A stretch of DNA of 64,000 nucleotides from Pseudoxanthomonas wuyuanensis (GTDB taxonomy: Bacteria > Pseudomonadota > Gammaproteobacteria > Xanthomonadales > Xanthomonadaceae). The DNA lies in assembly GCF_900215535.1 (NCBI RefSeq), contig NZ_OCND01000001.1, positions 558,001-622,000 on the forward strand, given 5' to 3'. Position 1 is the stretch's first letter, and each line of letters starts with the position of its first letter. Below are positions 11,277 through 19,870 of this stretch, piece by piece. A program made the translations under genes and the position numbers. The notes beneath the pieces are model-generated. The model worked only from the letters and a program-made list of their open reading frames with translations, did no database searches and was not told where the DNA came from.

Positions 11277-13151
11277 ATGCGTAAAACCCTGATCGTCAGT
11301 GCCCTTGCGCTGGCCCTGACCCTGAGCGCCTGCGACCGTACGCCCACCTCCGACACCGGGGCAACGCCAGCCGTCGCCGTGTCCCAGGCCGACATCGCCG
11401 CCGAAACCGAACGCCTGAACCAGTGGTTCGAGAAGAAGTACGAAGAGCAGTTGCAGTTCAGCCCGCTGCAGCTGACGTTCCAGGGCCGCAAGGACCTGTA
11501 CGATCAGATCGACGACCTGTCCGAGCAGGCGCAACTGGACCAGGTGGCCTGGCAGAAGGCCAGCGTCGAGGAAATGGAATCGGCCTTCGACTACGCCAAG
11601 CTGAACGACGAGGCCAAGTTCTCCTACGACCTGTGGAAACTGCAGTACGAGAACGCGCGCGACGGCGTGCCGTTCATGGCCGATGGCTATGCGTTCGACC
11701 AGATGAACGGCGCGCAGAGTTTCTTCCCGACCGTGATGATCAGCTTCCACAAGGTGGAGGAAGAGTCCGACTACACTGCCTACGTCTCGCGCCTGAAGGC
11801 CAGCGCGCGCGCGTTCGACCAGTTGCTCGAGCGCGGCCGCAAATCGGCCGGGCAGGGCATCCGTCCGCCCAAGTTCGCCTATGAAGGTGTGATAGACCAG
11901 TCGCGCAAGGTCATCACCGGTGCGCCCTTCACGTCCGGCAAGGATTCGGCCATCTGGGCCGATGCCCAGGCCAAGGCCGATGAGCTGGTCAAGAATGGAA
12001 AGATCAGCGCCGAGCGCGCGGCCGAGCTGAAGGCAGAAGCCCGCAAGGCGCTGCTGGAGCAGTTCAAACCGGCCTACGAACGCATCATCGCCTGGTGCCA
12101 GGAAGATCTGCCCAATGCTGCGGTGAACGCCACCGGCGTGGGCAGCACTCATCCCAACGGCAAGGCGTACTACGAGTACCAGCTGCGGCAGATGACCACC
12201 ACGGACATGAGCGCCGAGGAAATCCACGCGCTGGGCCTGAAGGAAGTGGAGCGCATCCGCGGCGAGATGACCGCGCTGAAGGACAAGGTGGGCTTCGAGG
12301 GCGACCTGGATGCCTTCTTCTCCTTCATCGATTCGGACCCGCAGTTCAACTTCCCCAACACCGATGCCGGCCGCCAGGCCTATATCGACCAGGCCACCCA
12401 GGCCATCGACAACATCAAGAAGGAACTGCCGAACTATTTCGGCCTGCTGCCGAAGGCGGATCTGGTGGTCAAGCGGGTGGAGGCGTTCCGCGAGCAGGAT
12501 GGCGCCGCCCAGCACTACTTCCCGGGTACGCCGGACGGTTCGCGTCCTGGCATCTATTACGCGCATCTGTCGGACATGAGCGCGATGCCCAAGCCGGAAC
12601 TGGAAGTCATCGCCTACCATGAAGGCCTGCCCGGCCATCACATGCAGATTTCGATCGCGCAGGAACTGACCGGCGTGCCGAAGTTCCGCACCCAGGCCGG
12701 CTTCACCGCCTACGCGGAAGGCTGGGGGCTGTACTCGGAATGGCTGGCCAAGGAAATGCCGAACACCTACCAGGATCCGTATTCCGAGTTCGGCCGTTTG
12801 AGCTCCGAGATGTGGCGCGCCATCCGTCTGGTGGTGGACACCGGCCTGCACGCCAAGGGCTGGACCGAGCAGCAGGCGGTGGAGTATTTCGATGCCAACA
12901 GCGCCGTGCCGCTGGCGGCCATCAAATCAGAGGTGCAGCGCTACCTGATCATGCCGGGCCAGGCCACCGCCTACAAAATCGGCATGATCCGGATCCAGGA
13001 ACTGCGCAGGAAAGCCGAGGCCGAACTGGGCGAGAAGTTCGACATCAAGGGCTTCCACGACACCGTGCTGGGCGGCGGCGCTTTGCCGTTGACCTTGCTG
13101 GGCAAGCGCGTGGACCAGTGGATCGCCCGTGTGAAGGCGGAACAGGGCTGA
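11277..13151 (+). CDS. DUF885 family lipoprotein, putative metallopeptidase
   Basis: The ATG at 11277 follows CAGGAG and gives a lipoprotein signal peptide (MRKTLIVSALALALTLSAC; lipobox LSAC), so the 624-residue protein should be lipid-anchored in the envelope. The DUF885 catalytic region is clear: AYHEGLPGHHMQISIAQE near residue 445, then AYAEGWGLYSEWLAKEM and MWRAIRLVVDTGLHAKGW. The HEGxPGHH pattern resembles metal-binding motifs, and the family is classed with gluzincin-like peptidases, but substrates are unknown. A paralogue sits at 59058-60824. A strong hairpin follows the stop. Confidence 0.9.
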   Translation: MRKTLIVSALALALTLSACDRTPTSDTGATPAVAVSQADIAAETERLNQWFEKKYEEQLQFSPLQLTFQGRKDLYDQIDDLSEQAQLDQVAWQKASVEEMESAFDYAKLNDEAKFSYDLWKLQYENARDGVPFMADGYAFDQMNGAQSFFPTVMISFHKVEEESDYTAYVSRLKASARAFDQLLERGRKSAGQGIRPPKFAYEGVIDQSRKVITGAPFTSGKDSAIWADAQAKADELVKNGKISAERAAELKAEARKALLEQFKPAYERIIAWCQEDLPNAAVNATGVGSTHPNGKAYYEYQLRQMTTTDMSAEEIHALGLKEVERIRGEMTALKDKVGFEGDLDAFFSFIDSDPQFNFPNTDAGRQAYIDQATQAIDNIKKELPNYFGLLPKADLVVKRVEAFREQDGAAQHYFPGTPDGSRPGIYYAHLSDMSAMPKPELEVIAYHEGLPGHHMQISIAQELTGVPKFRTQAGFTAYAEGWGLYSEWLAKEMPNTYQDPYSEFGRLSSEMWRAIRLVVDTGLHAKGWTEQQAVEYFDANSAVPLAAIKSEVQRYLIMPGQATAYKIGMIRIQELRRKAEAELGEKFDIKGFHDTVLGGGALPLTLLGKRVDQWIARVKAEQG

Positions 13152-13173
13152 GCCGGACGCGGATAGCCGCACC

Positions 13174-13203
13174 GAAGAACCCCGGCCAAGGCCGGGGTTC
13201 TTC
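13174..13203. terminator. Bidirectional terminator hairpin
   Basis: A perfect 14-bp stem, GAAGAACCCCGGCC (13174-13187) with its complement (13190-13203) around AA, lies between two convergent genes and could serve both. Confidence 0.75.
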
Positions 13204-13248
13204 GTTCACCGGGGGCAGGATGGCGCCCGGTGCGCCACGCGGCGCGCG

Positions 13249-14148
13249 TCAGGCGGCGAACAGCGAGGCGCCGTTGCGCGCCAGCCAGTCCTCGAAGGTC
13301 TGCGGCGTCCGGCCGGTCAGGGCGGCATAGTCGTCGGTGATCTGGCCCAGGTCGCCGGCGGCGGTGGCGACATCGAACGAGGCGAACACCTCGGCCAGCG
13401 CGGGCGGAAAGCCATGCGCGAGCAGGCCTTCCTTCAACTGCTCCACGTTCACGTCGATCACTTCCAGCGGCTTTCCGGCCGCGGCGGCAACGCGTGCGGC
13501 AACCTCGCGGGCGTTGAACGCCTGCGTGCCGGTGAGGGTCAGCGTGCGGTTGGCGGTTTCCCCGGAAGCCAGCGTCGCGGCCGCTGCGCGGGCCAGGTCA
13601 TCGCGCGCGATGTAGGCAATGCGGCCTTCACCCGCTGCCGAGAACCATTGGCCGCCGGCCAATGCGCCGGGCACCGAATAGGCCAGGTTCTCGAAATACC
13701 AGGCATTGCGCAGCACGGTCCAGCCCAGCGGCGACGCCGCCAGTGCCTGTTCGGTGCCGAAATGGTCGGGCGCAAACGAGATGCGCGAACTGTCCGCCGA
13801 CGGCAGTGAGGTATACGCCACATGCTTCACTCCGGCCTGCGCCGCGGCATGCACGGCGGCCCGGTGCTGGGCCAGACGCTTGCCTGGTTCGAGCAGCGCA
13901 TCGGTGCTGACCAGCAGCAGGCGGTCGGCGCCGGCAAAGGCGGTTTGCAGCGACGCCGGGTCGTCGAAATCGGCGGCCCGCACGGTGACGCCGCGCGCGG
14001 CGAGATCGGCCAGCGCCTCGGGCTTGCGGCTGGTGGCGATGATGCGCCCGGCGGGAATCTGCAACGTGTCCAGCAGGTGGGTGACGGCGGCGCGACCGAA
14101 ATGGCCGGACGCGCCGGTGACCAGCAGGGTGGGGGCGTTGGCGTTCAT
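13249..14148 (-). CDS. NmrA-like NAD(P)-binding oxidoreductase
   Basis: From the ATG at 14148 the protein has 299 residues and begins with a Rossmann motif, LLVTGASGHFGRAAVTHLL (G-x-x-G-x-x-G type). RIIATSRKPEALADLAARGV and the C-terminal NRTLTLTGTQAFNAREVA place it with the atypical SDR/NmrA group that includes quinone oxidoreductase QorB. Such enzymes reduce quinones or act as redox sensors. It is divergent from an HxlR-type regulator with palindromes between them, the usual layout of a redox-stress pair. Confidence 0.85.
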   Translation of the reverse strand: MNANAPTLLVTGASGHFGRAAVTHLLDTLQIPAGRIIATSRKPEALADLAARGVTVRAADFDDPASLQTAFAGADRLLLVSTDALLEPGKRLAQHRAAVHAAAQAGVKHVAYTSLPSADSSRISFAPDHFGTEQALAASPLGWTVLRNAWYFENLAYSVPGALAGGQWFSAAGEGRIAYIARDDLARAAAATLASGETANRTLTLTGTQAFNAREVAARVAAAAGKPLEVIDVNVEQLKEGLLAHGFPPALAEVFASFDVATAAGDLGQITDDYAALTGRTPQTFEDWLARNGASLFAA

Positions 14149-14238
14149 GCGGTTCCTTGTTAAGTAACGGAAAGGTTGTTGGTTACGGTATGGTACTAAT
14201 GGCCGTCGCCCGCACAAGCAGGGCGGCTGGAGTAACCC

Positions 14239-14256
14239 GGTTACCGCGCGGTAACC
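14239..14256. promoter_or_regulatory. 18-bp perfect palindrome, candidate HxlR operator
   Basis: GGTTACCGCGCGGTAACC is a perfect palindrome in the divergent intergenic region, 20 bp upstream of the hxlR start. Related half-sites (GTAAC at 14165-14169, GTTAC further on) lie closer to the reductase gene. Confidence 0.55.
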
Positions 14257-14276
14257 GCCTGCTACCGGAACCTGCC

Positions 14277-14660
14277 ATGACCCTGCACCGCCAATCCCTG
14301 ATCCTTACCGAGGCCTGTCCCATCCGCGATGTGCTCGATCGCCTGGGCGACCGCTGGACCGTGCTGGTGCTGCACGAACTGGCCGCCGGCACACTGCGCT
14401 TCTCCGAACTGCGCAAGCGCATCGCCGACATTTCGCCGCGCATGCTGGCGCAGACGCTGCGCCACCTGGAGCAGGATGGACTGGTGAAGCGGGACGTATT
14501 CCCCACCGTGCCGCCGCGCGTGGACTACACGCTGACAGCGCTCGGGACATCGTTCTTCGAACGCGTGGAGATGCTGGCACGATGGGCCGCGGAGAACCAC
14601 GAGGCGGTCAAGGCCGCGCGCAGGGCATACGTGGCGCCGGCGGCCAACGCACCGAAATAG
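14277..14660 (+). CDS. HxlR-family winged-helix transcriptional regulator
   Basis: The 127-residue protein (ATG at 14277) carries the HxlR hallmarks: an N-terminal cysteine in TEACPIRDVLDRLGDRWTVL, then LRFSELRKRIADISPRMLAQ, the recognition helix region, and the wing RVDYTLTALG. Members such as QorR and HypR sense oxidants through that cysteine. It is transcribed away from the NmrA-like reductase, which is its likely target. Confidence 0.9.
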   Translation: MTLHRQSLILTEACPIRDVLDRLGDRWTVLVLHELAAGTLRFSELRKRIADISPRMLAQTLRHLEQDGLVKRDVFPTVPPRVDYTLTALGTSFFERVEMLARWAAENHEAVKAARRAYVAPAANAPK

Positions 14661-14733
14661 GGAGAGGGGCCTTGGCCCCGGCCGCGCCCCGATAGCCGCC
14701 CGGTGCGCGCGGTGAAGAACGAGTGCCGCGCAG

Positions 14734-14786
14734 CCTGCCCGCATGGCGGCGGGCAGGTCTTGCCGCGGTCCGGTGGCGCGGCAAGA
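14734..14786. terminator. Two hairpins between convergent hxlR and RND genes
   Basis: CCTGCCCGC pairs with GCGGGCAGG (14734-14757), directly followed by a perfect 10-bp stem TCTTGCCGCG with CGCGGCAAGA (14758-14786). They probably end transcription from both sides; neither has a long T-run. Confidence 0.45.
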
Positions 14787-14816
14787 CCGACGGCGCCATG
14801 CAGGAGACGGCCGCCT

Positions 14817-17800
14817 TCAGTACTGGCCGGCGGGTTCTCCCGGCAGCGCTCCTGCCGCTTCCTGGCGGCTTGCGCGCTCGTGCGCGTGGTCGCGTGCCAG
14901 GTACAGGTAGAACGCGGGCAGCACGAACAGCGTGAACAGCGTGCCGATGGTCATGCCCGAGGCGATCACCACGCCCATCGAGAAACGCGAGGCCGCGCCC
15001 GGGCCGCTGGCCATCAGCAGCGGGATCATCGCAAACACCAGCGCCGCCGTGGTCATCAGCACCGGACGCAGGCGGATGCCTGTGGCTTCCTCGATGGCCT
15101 CGCGCTTGGACAGGCCCTGTTCGATCTGCAGCTTGTTGGCGAACTCCACAATCAGGATGCCGTGCTTGGAAATCACGCCCACCAGCGTCACCAGGCCGAC
15201 CTGGGTGTAGATGTTGATGCTCATGCCGGGAAACGCCTCGATCTGCATCATGCCCAGGATGCCGCTGATTATCGCCAGCACGTTGAGCGTCAGCAACGCG
15301 CCGCATATGGCCATGGGCACGGTCAGCAGCATGATCAGCGCATCGCGGAAACTCTCGAACTGCGCAGACAGCACCAGGAAGATCACGATCAGCGCCAGCG
15401 CCAGGGTCACCAGCATGGCTGCCCCCTCCTGCTTGAACTGGCGCGATTCGCCGGCGTAGTCCACCGAATAACCCGGCGGCAGCACTTCCCGCGCCGCCTG
15501 CTCCAGGATCGCCAAGGCCTCGCCTTTGCTGACACCCGGGCGTGGGGCGAAGGTGAACGACACCGCGTTGAGCTGCTGGAAGCGCTTGAGCGACTGCGGC
15601 TGCGCGCTTTCCTTCAGCGTCACCAGGGTGGACAGCGGAATCAGCTCGCCGTCGCGGGTGCGGGTGTAGTAGTTCTCCAGGTCGGTCGCGTTGAGGCGGC
15701 TGCTGCGCTGCACCTGCGGAATCACCAGGTAGGAACGGTTCTGCATGGCGAAACGGTTGGTGTAGCCGCCGGACAGCATCGCCGACATGTCCGCCGCCAG
15801 CGTACGCATGTCGATGCCCAGCGTGGCCGCCTTGTCGCGGTCGATTTCCACCTCGATGCGCGGCTTGTCGATCTTCAGGTCCTTGTCCAGGAAGATGAAA
15901 CGCTTGCTGTCCATGGCCTTCTGCAGGATGGCATCGGCCAGTTCGTCGAGCTGGCTGAGCTCGCCCACGCCGCCGATGACGAACTCGCCGCCGCCGTCGC
16001 CACCGGCGCTGGGCAGCGAGGGGGGCACCAGCGCAAAGATGTTCAGGCCGCTGACCTCGCTCATCTTCGGCTGCAGTTCCTGCTGCAGCACCGCGTTGGT
16101 CGAGCGATCGCGCTGGCTCCAGGGCTTGAGCACGAAGCCGGCCATCGCCATTGGGCTGGCGCCGCCGCCGCTGCCGCCGAAGCCACCGTTGAACAGAAAG
16201 TAGTCCTGCACTTCCGGCACGCCCTTGGCGATCGCGGTGACCTCCTCGGTGTAGCGCTCCACGTAGTCCAGGGTGGAGTAGGGGTCGGCGTTGGCAATCG
16301 AGAAGATGAAACCTTCATCCTCCAGCGGCGCCGGCTCCTTCGGCGCGGTGGCGTACAGGAACACGCACGACACCAGCACCAGGATGCCGAACACGCCGAT
16401 CACCGACTTGGTCTCCAGCGTGCTGTGCAGGCGCCGCTGGTAGCTCTGGTGCAGCCTGTCGAAGCGGGAGTCGAGCCACTTCTCAAGTCTGCCCTTGCCG
16501 CCTTCGGTGTGCGGCTTGAGGATCTTGGCGCACATCATCGGGCTGAGCGTCAGCGCGATCACGCCCGACAGCAGCACCGAACCCGCCAGGGTGAAGGCGA
16601 ACTCGGTGAACAGCACGCCGGTCAGGCCGCCCTGGAAGCCGATCGGCAGGTACACCGCCACCAGCGTCGTGGTCATCGCCACCACCGGCCAGGCCAGCTC
16701 GCGCGCGCCCTTGACGGCGGCGTCATAGGGCGCCATGCCTTCTTCGATATGGCGGTGGATGTTTTCCAGCACGATGATGGCATCGTCCACCACGATGCCG
16801 ATCGCCAGCACCATCGCCAGCAGGGTCAGCAGGTTGATGGTGAAGCCCATCAACAGCATCAGGAACAGCGCGCCGACCAACGACAGCGGCACCGTCACCG
16901 CCGGAATCAGCACGCTGCGCAGCGAGCCCAGGAACAGGAAGATCACCACGATAACGATGATCACCGCTTCCACGATCGTGCTGACCACCTCGTTGATGGC
17001 GTCCTGGATGGACTCGGTGCTGTCGTAGGGGATGGTGGCCTTGATGCCCTCGGGCAACTGCGGGACGATCTGGCTGTCCCACAATGCGCGCACTTCCTTG
17101 ATCACATCCAGCGAGTTGGCGTCCGGGGCGACGAAGATGCCCATGAAGGTGGCGGCTTCGCCATTGATGCGCACCGATGTGCCGTAGTTTTCCGAGCCCA
17201 GCACCACGTCGGCCACATCGCCCAGGCGGACGATGGCGCCGTTTTCCTCGCGCACGATCAGCCGGCGGAACTCATCCGCGTTGCGCAGGTCGGTGCGCGC
17301 GGTCATGTCGATGGCCACCATCTCGCCCTTGGTGGAACCCACTGCCGACAGGACGTTGTTGGACGACAGCGCGGTGGCCACGTCGCTGGCGGTGACCCGC
17401 AGCGCCGTCATGCGGTCGGGTTTGAGCCACACGCGCATGGCGAAGGTGCCCGCGCCCAGGATGTCGGCGCGCTGTACGCCGGCCACCGTCACCAGCTTGG
17501 GCTGGACCACCCGGGTCAGGTAGTCGGTGATCTGGTTGTTGTCCAGCGTTTCGCTGGCGAAGGACACGTACATCGCCGCGATCTGCTGGCCTTGCTGCAG
17601 ATCGATCACCGGGTCTTCCGATTCCGGCGGCAACTGGCCCCGCATCTTGTTGACCTTGGCGGCAATCTGGGTGAGGGCCTCGTTGGGGTCCTGGTCCAGC
17701 CGGATATAGGCCTGGATGGAGCTGACGCCGGCCGAACTGGTGGAGCTGAGATATTCGATGCCTTCGGCGCTGGCGATCTCGCGTTCCAGCGGCGTGGTGA

Positions 17801-17987
17801 TGAAGCCCTGGATCAGGTCGGCGTCGGCGCCGTAATAGGTGGTGCTGACGTTGACCACGGCATTGCGCAGTTCCGGGTACTGGCGCACGTTCAATTCGGT
17901 GAACGAGCGCAGGCCGAACAGCAGGATGAACAGGCTGACCACGATCGCCAGCACCGGCTTGTTGATGAAGATGTCGGTGAATTTCAT
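14817..17987 (-). CDS. RND efflux pump inner-membrane subunit (HAE1 family), pump 1
   Basis: The 1056-residue protein begins MKFTDIFINKPVLAIVVSLF, the first membrane helix of HAE1 RND pumps. It contains the first periplasmic porter segment, the central helices with GIVVDDAIIVLENIHRHIEE (the conserved Asp pair of the proton relay) and AVYLPIGFQGGLTG, and the second half ending in GVISKHGILIVEFANK. It exports drugs or other amphiphiles with its adaptor protein, encoded 13 bp upstream. No outer-membrane channel gene is nearby, so a TolC/OprM-type partner must come from elsewhere. Substrate is not predictable. Confidence 0.93.
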   Translation of the reverse strand: MKFTDIFINKPVLAIVVSLFILLFGLRSFTELNVRQYPELRNAVVNVSTTYYGADADLIQGFITTPLEREIASAEGIEYLSSTSSAGVSSIQAYIRLDQDPNEALTQIAAKVNKMRGQLPPESEDPVIDLQQGQQIAAMYVSFASETLDNNQITDYLTRVVQPKLVTVAGVQRADILGAGTFAMRVWLKPDRMTALRVTASDVATALSSNNVLSAVGSTKGEMVAIDMTARTDLRNADEFRRLIVREENGAIVRLGDVADVVLGSENYGTSVRINGEAATFMGIFVAPDANSLDVIKEVRALWDSQIVPQLPEGIKATIPYDSTESIQDAINEVVSTIVEAVIIVIVVIFLFLGSLRSVLIPAVTVPLSLVGALFLMLLMGFTINLLTLLAMVLAIGIVVDDAIIVLENIHRHIEEGMAPYDAAVKGARELAWPVVAMTTTLVAVYLPIGFQGGLTGVLFTEFAFTLAGSVLLSGVIALTLSPMMCAKILKPHTEGGKGRLEKWLDSRFDRLHQSYQRRLHSTLETKSVIGVFGILVLVSCVFLYATAPKEPAPLEDEGFIFSIANADPYSTLDYVERYTEEVTAIAKGVPEVQDYFLFNGGFGGSGGGASPMAMAGFVLKPWSQRDRSTNAVLQQELQPKMSEVSGLNIFALVPPSLPSAGGDGGGEFVIGGVGELSQLDELADAILQKAMDSKRFIFLDKDLKIDKPRIEVEIDRDKAATLGIDMRTLAADMSAMLSGGYTNRFAMQNRSYLVIPQVQRSSRLNATDLENYYTRTRDGELIPLSTLVTLKESAQPQSLKRFQQLNAVSFTFAPRPGVSKGEALAILEQAAREVLPPGYSVDYAGESRQFKQEGAAMLVTLALALIVIFLVLSAQFESFRDALIMLLTVPMAICGALLTLNVLAIISGILGMMQIEAFPGMSINIYTQVGLVTLVGVISKHGILIVEFANKLQIEQGLSKREAIEEATGIRLRPVLMTTAALVFAMIPLLMASGPGAASRFSMGVVIASGMTIGTLFTLFVLPAFYLYLARDHAHERASRQEAAGALPGEPAGQY

Positions 17988-17999
17988 GCCGGCGGTCCG

Positions 18000-19196
18000 T
18001 CAACGGTTCTCGGGTGCCGGAGTGGCACTGGTGGTGGGCTGCACCTTGTTGTTGACCGCTACCTCGGCGTCGTTGCGCAGCTTCAGCAGGCCGCTGGTGG
18101 CCACGCGCTCGCCCGGTTTTAGCCCGTCCGTCACCGCTATCAGGTCGCCGCGGGTGGCGCCGGTCTTCACGAAACGCTGCTTCACCACCAGCTTGTTGCC
18201 GGTCAGCGGCTTGCCCTGCATGTCGGTTTCGCCCTTGCCGCGCGGCACTTCCTGGATCACGTAGACCGCGTTGCCATAGGGGTTGAAGCTGATGGCGGTC
18301 TGCGGCACCACCACGACCTTGCGCGTGCCGCCGGTGTCGAAGCCGACATGCGCGAAGGCGCCGGGGCGCAGGATGTAGTCGGGGTTGGCCAGCGTGGCCT
18401 GCACCTTGAAGTTGCGGGTGGCCGGGTCGACCTGCGGCTCGACGGCGGTCACCTTGCCATCGAACGTCCGCCCAGGCAGGGCATCGACCGTGGCGCGGAT
18501 GGTGGCGCCGTTGGCGATCTGGCCGACCCGCTGTTCCGGCAGGGTGAAGTCCAGGTAGATCGGATCCAGCGCCTGCAGGCTGACGATCGCGTCGCCAGGA
18601 TTGAGGTATTGACCCAGGTTGACCTTGCGGATGCCCAGCACACCGTCGAACGGGGCCCGGATCGTCTTTTGCGCGATAAGGGCGCGTTGCGCTTCGGCCT
18701 GCGCCAACGATGTCGCCGCCTGGGTGGCGCGCTCCTCGGCCTCGGCCTGCGAGACCAGCTTGTCGCGCGCCAGCGCCTGCCAGCGGTCGCGCTGGACCAC
18801 CGCCAGTTTTGCCGATGCTTCCAGCGATTTCAGCACGGCCAGTTCGTTGGCGGTGTTGAGCTGGACCAGTACCGTGCCGGCCTTGACCGGCTGGCCGGCA
18901 TCGATCGACAACTGGCGCACCACGCCGCCGGCCTCGGTGGTGACCTCGGTGCCGTTGATGGCGACGAATGTGCCGACCGCCTGCTGGGCATCGCTCCATT
19001 CCTCTTCCTTGGCGGTCCAGTCGGTCACCGAGGCGGCCGGCTGCGGCATGTTGTCGAAGAAGTCGTTCATGCCCTTGCCCATGATCGCCTTGACGGCGAA
19101 TACGCCGCCGAAGATCACCAGCACGGCGACCAGCATTACGATCATGCGGCGGGTAGTGGAGGGCGGTTTCCTGGCGCTGGGGTCTTTCCGTGTCAT
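18000..19196 (-). CDS. RND periplasmic adaptor (membrane fusion) protein, pump 1
   Basis: With the ATG at 19196 the protein has 398 residues: a basic N-terminus with one membrane anchor (RRMIVMLVAVLVIFGGVFAV), a biotinyl-lipoyl-like half (GGVVRQLSIDAGQPVKAG), a helical hairpin rich in Ala/Gln, the second lipoyl half (IRAPFDGVLGIRKVNLGQYL) and the beta-barrel and membrane-proximal domains. It bridges pump and outer-membrane channel. It is the first gene of a two-gene operon. Start choice is uncertain: ATGs at 19247 and 19259 are in frame and no site has a strong RBS. Confidence 0.9.
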   Translation of the reverse strand: MTRKDPSARKPPSTTRRMIVMLVAVLVIFGGVFAVKAIMGKGMNDFFDNMPQPAASVTDWTAKEEEWSDAQQAVGTFVAINGTEVTTEAGGVVRQLSIDAGQPVKAGTVLVQLNTANELAVLKSLEASAKLAVVQRDRWQALARDKLVSQAEAEERATQAATSLAQAEAQRALIAQKTIRAPFDGVLGIRKVNLGQYLNPGDAIVSLQALDPIYLDFTLPEQRVGQIANGATIRATVDALPGRTFDGKVTAVEPQVDPATRNFKVQATLANPDYILRPGAFAHVGFDTGGTRKVVVVPQTAISFNPYGNAVYVIQEVPRGKGETDMQGKPLTGNKLVVKQRFVKTGATRGDLIAVTDGLKPGERVATSGLLKLRNDAEVAVNNKVQPTTSATPAPENR

Positions 19197-19313
19197 GGGC
19201 AGGGTTCGCGAAAGAATGGGATCGGTAGGACGACGAATGGCGGGCATCCGGATCGACATCGTACGCTGCCGGATTATCACCGGCTGAGACCGCCGCGCAA
19301 GGCAGCATCGGCA

Positions 19314-19329
19314 TGTTGCAGTCGCAACA
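19314..19329. promoter_or_regulatory. Candidate operator upstream of pump 1
   Basis: TGTTGC-AGTC-GCAACA is a perfect inverted repeat 118 bp upstream of the adaptor start codon, in an AT-richer stretch (ATTGTTCACTTTTGTTG follows). No regulator gene adjoins this operon. Confidence 0.4.
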
Positions 19330-19708
19330 TTGTTCACTTTTGTTGTGGAAATGGACGGTTCTGCCCGTACAGCACGCTATGGACGCCGTCGCGAAGGCGG
19401 CACTCGCGCCGCAGGCAAGAAGAAGTTCATTCCCGTTTCTGGGTCGCCGGTCGTCAGGCTGGGGGGTGCTCCGCCCTCCTAACGACCTCGTGTCTTTAAG
19501 TCGGGCCGCAGGCTCGTTCCGCTTCGCGGCCGAACCGGCCCGGCGCAGTGCAGACCGGGCGTTCGCCAAGACGCGTGGCAGTGCCGCGCAAACCGCCTTG
19601 GCTCACCCATGGCCAGCTCTCCGCACCCCCAGCCCGCCGGCCGTCGCCTTTCGCGAGTTGGCAGGTCGCGACTTCGGAAGGCCATTCTTCGAGCGCCGAT
19701 CAGGTGTC

Positions 19709-19795
19709 CAGAAGTCGGTGGCCAGGGCAGTGCGGGACCGTACGCGACATGGATGCATTTACGGCGTGTCCTGACATTGCCCTGTCACCGGCTTC
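19709..19795 (-). repeat. Dispersed inverted-repeat element, copy B (shortened)
   Basis: 19716-19738 is identical to the 23-bp terminal repeat of copy D, preceded by the same CCAGAAGT flank in reverse orientation. The far arm (19768-19790) is diverged and the interior is shorter than in copies A and D. Confidence 0.6.
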
Positions 19796-19819
19796 CATAG
19801 CCATTCCGCTCATTTGGGA

Positions 19820-19847
19820 GAAAAAAAGCCCCGGCATGGCCGGGGCT
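19820..19847 (-). terminator. Rho-independent terminator of the pump 2 operon
   Basis: On the minus strand AGCCCCGGC-CAT-GCCGGGGCT (19847-19827) is followed directly by a run of seven T. Confidence 0.88.
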
Positions 19848-19870
19848 CTGCGTTTGCCTGTACGGGCGAA

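Larger units (their letters stand above)
19197..19870. other. 674-bp intergenic region between the two pump operons
   Basis: It holds a candidate operator (19314-19329), a run of GC-rich sequence from 19380 to 19700 in which I see no convincing gene, an inverted copy of a dispersed repeat (19709-19795), and the terminator of pump 2 at its right end. Confidence 0.6.

Noticed and set aside
14703..18122. A 1139-codon open frame on the plus strand
   Set aside because: Antisense to the first RND pump gene, with low-complexity His/Gln/Asp composition.
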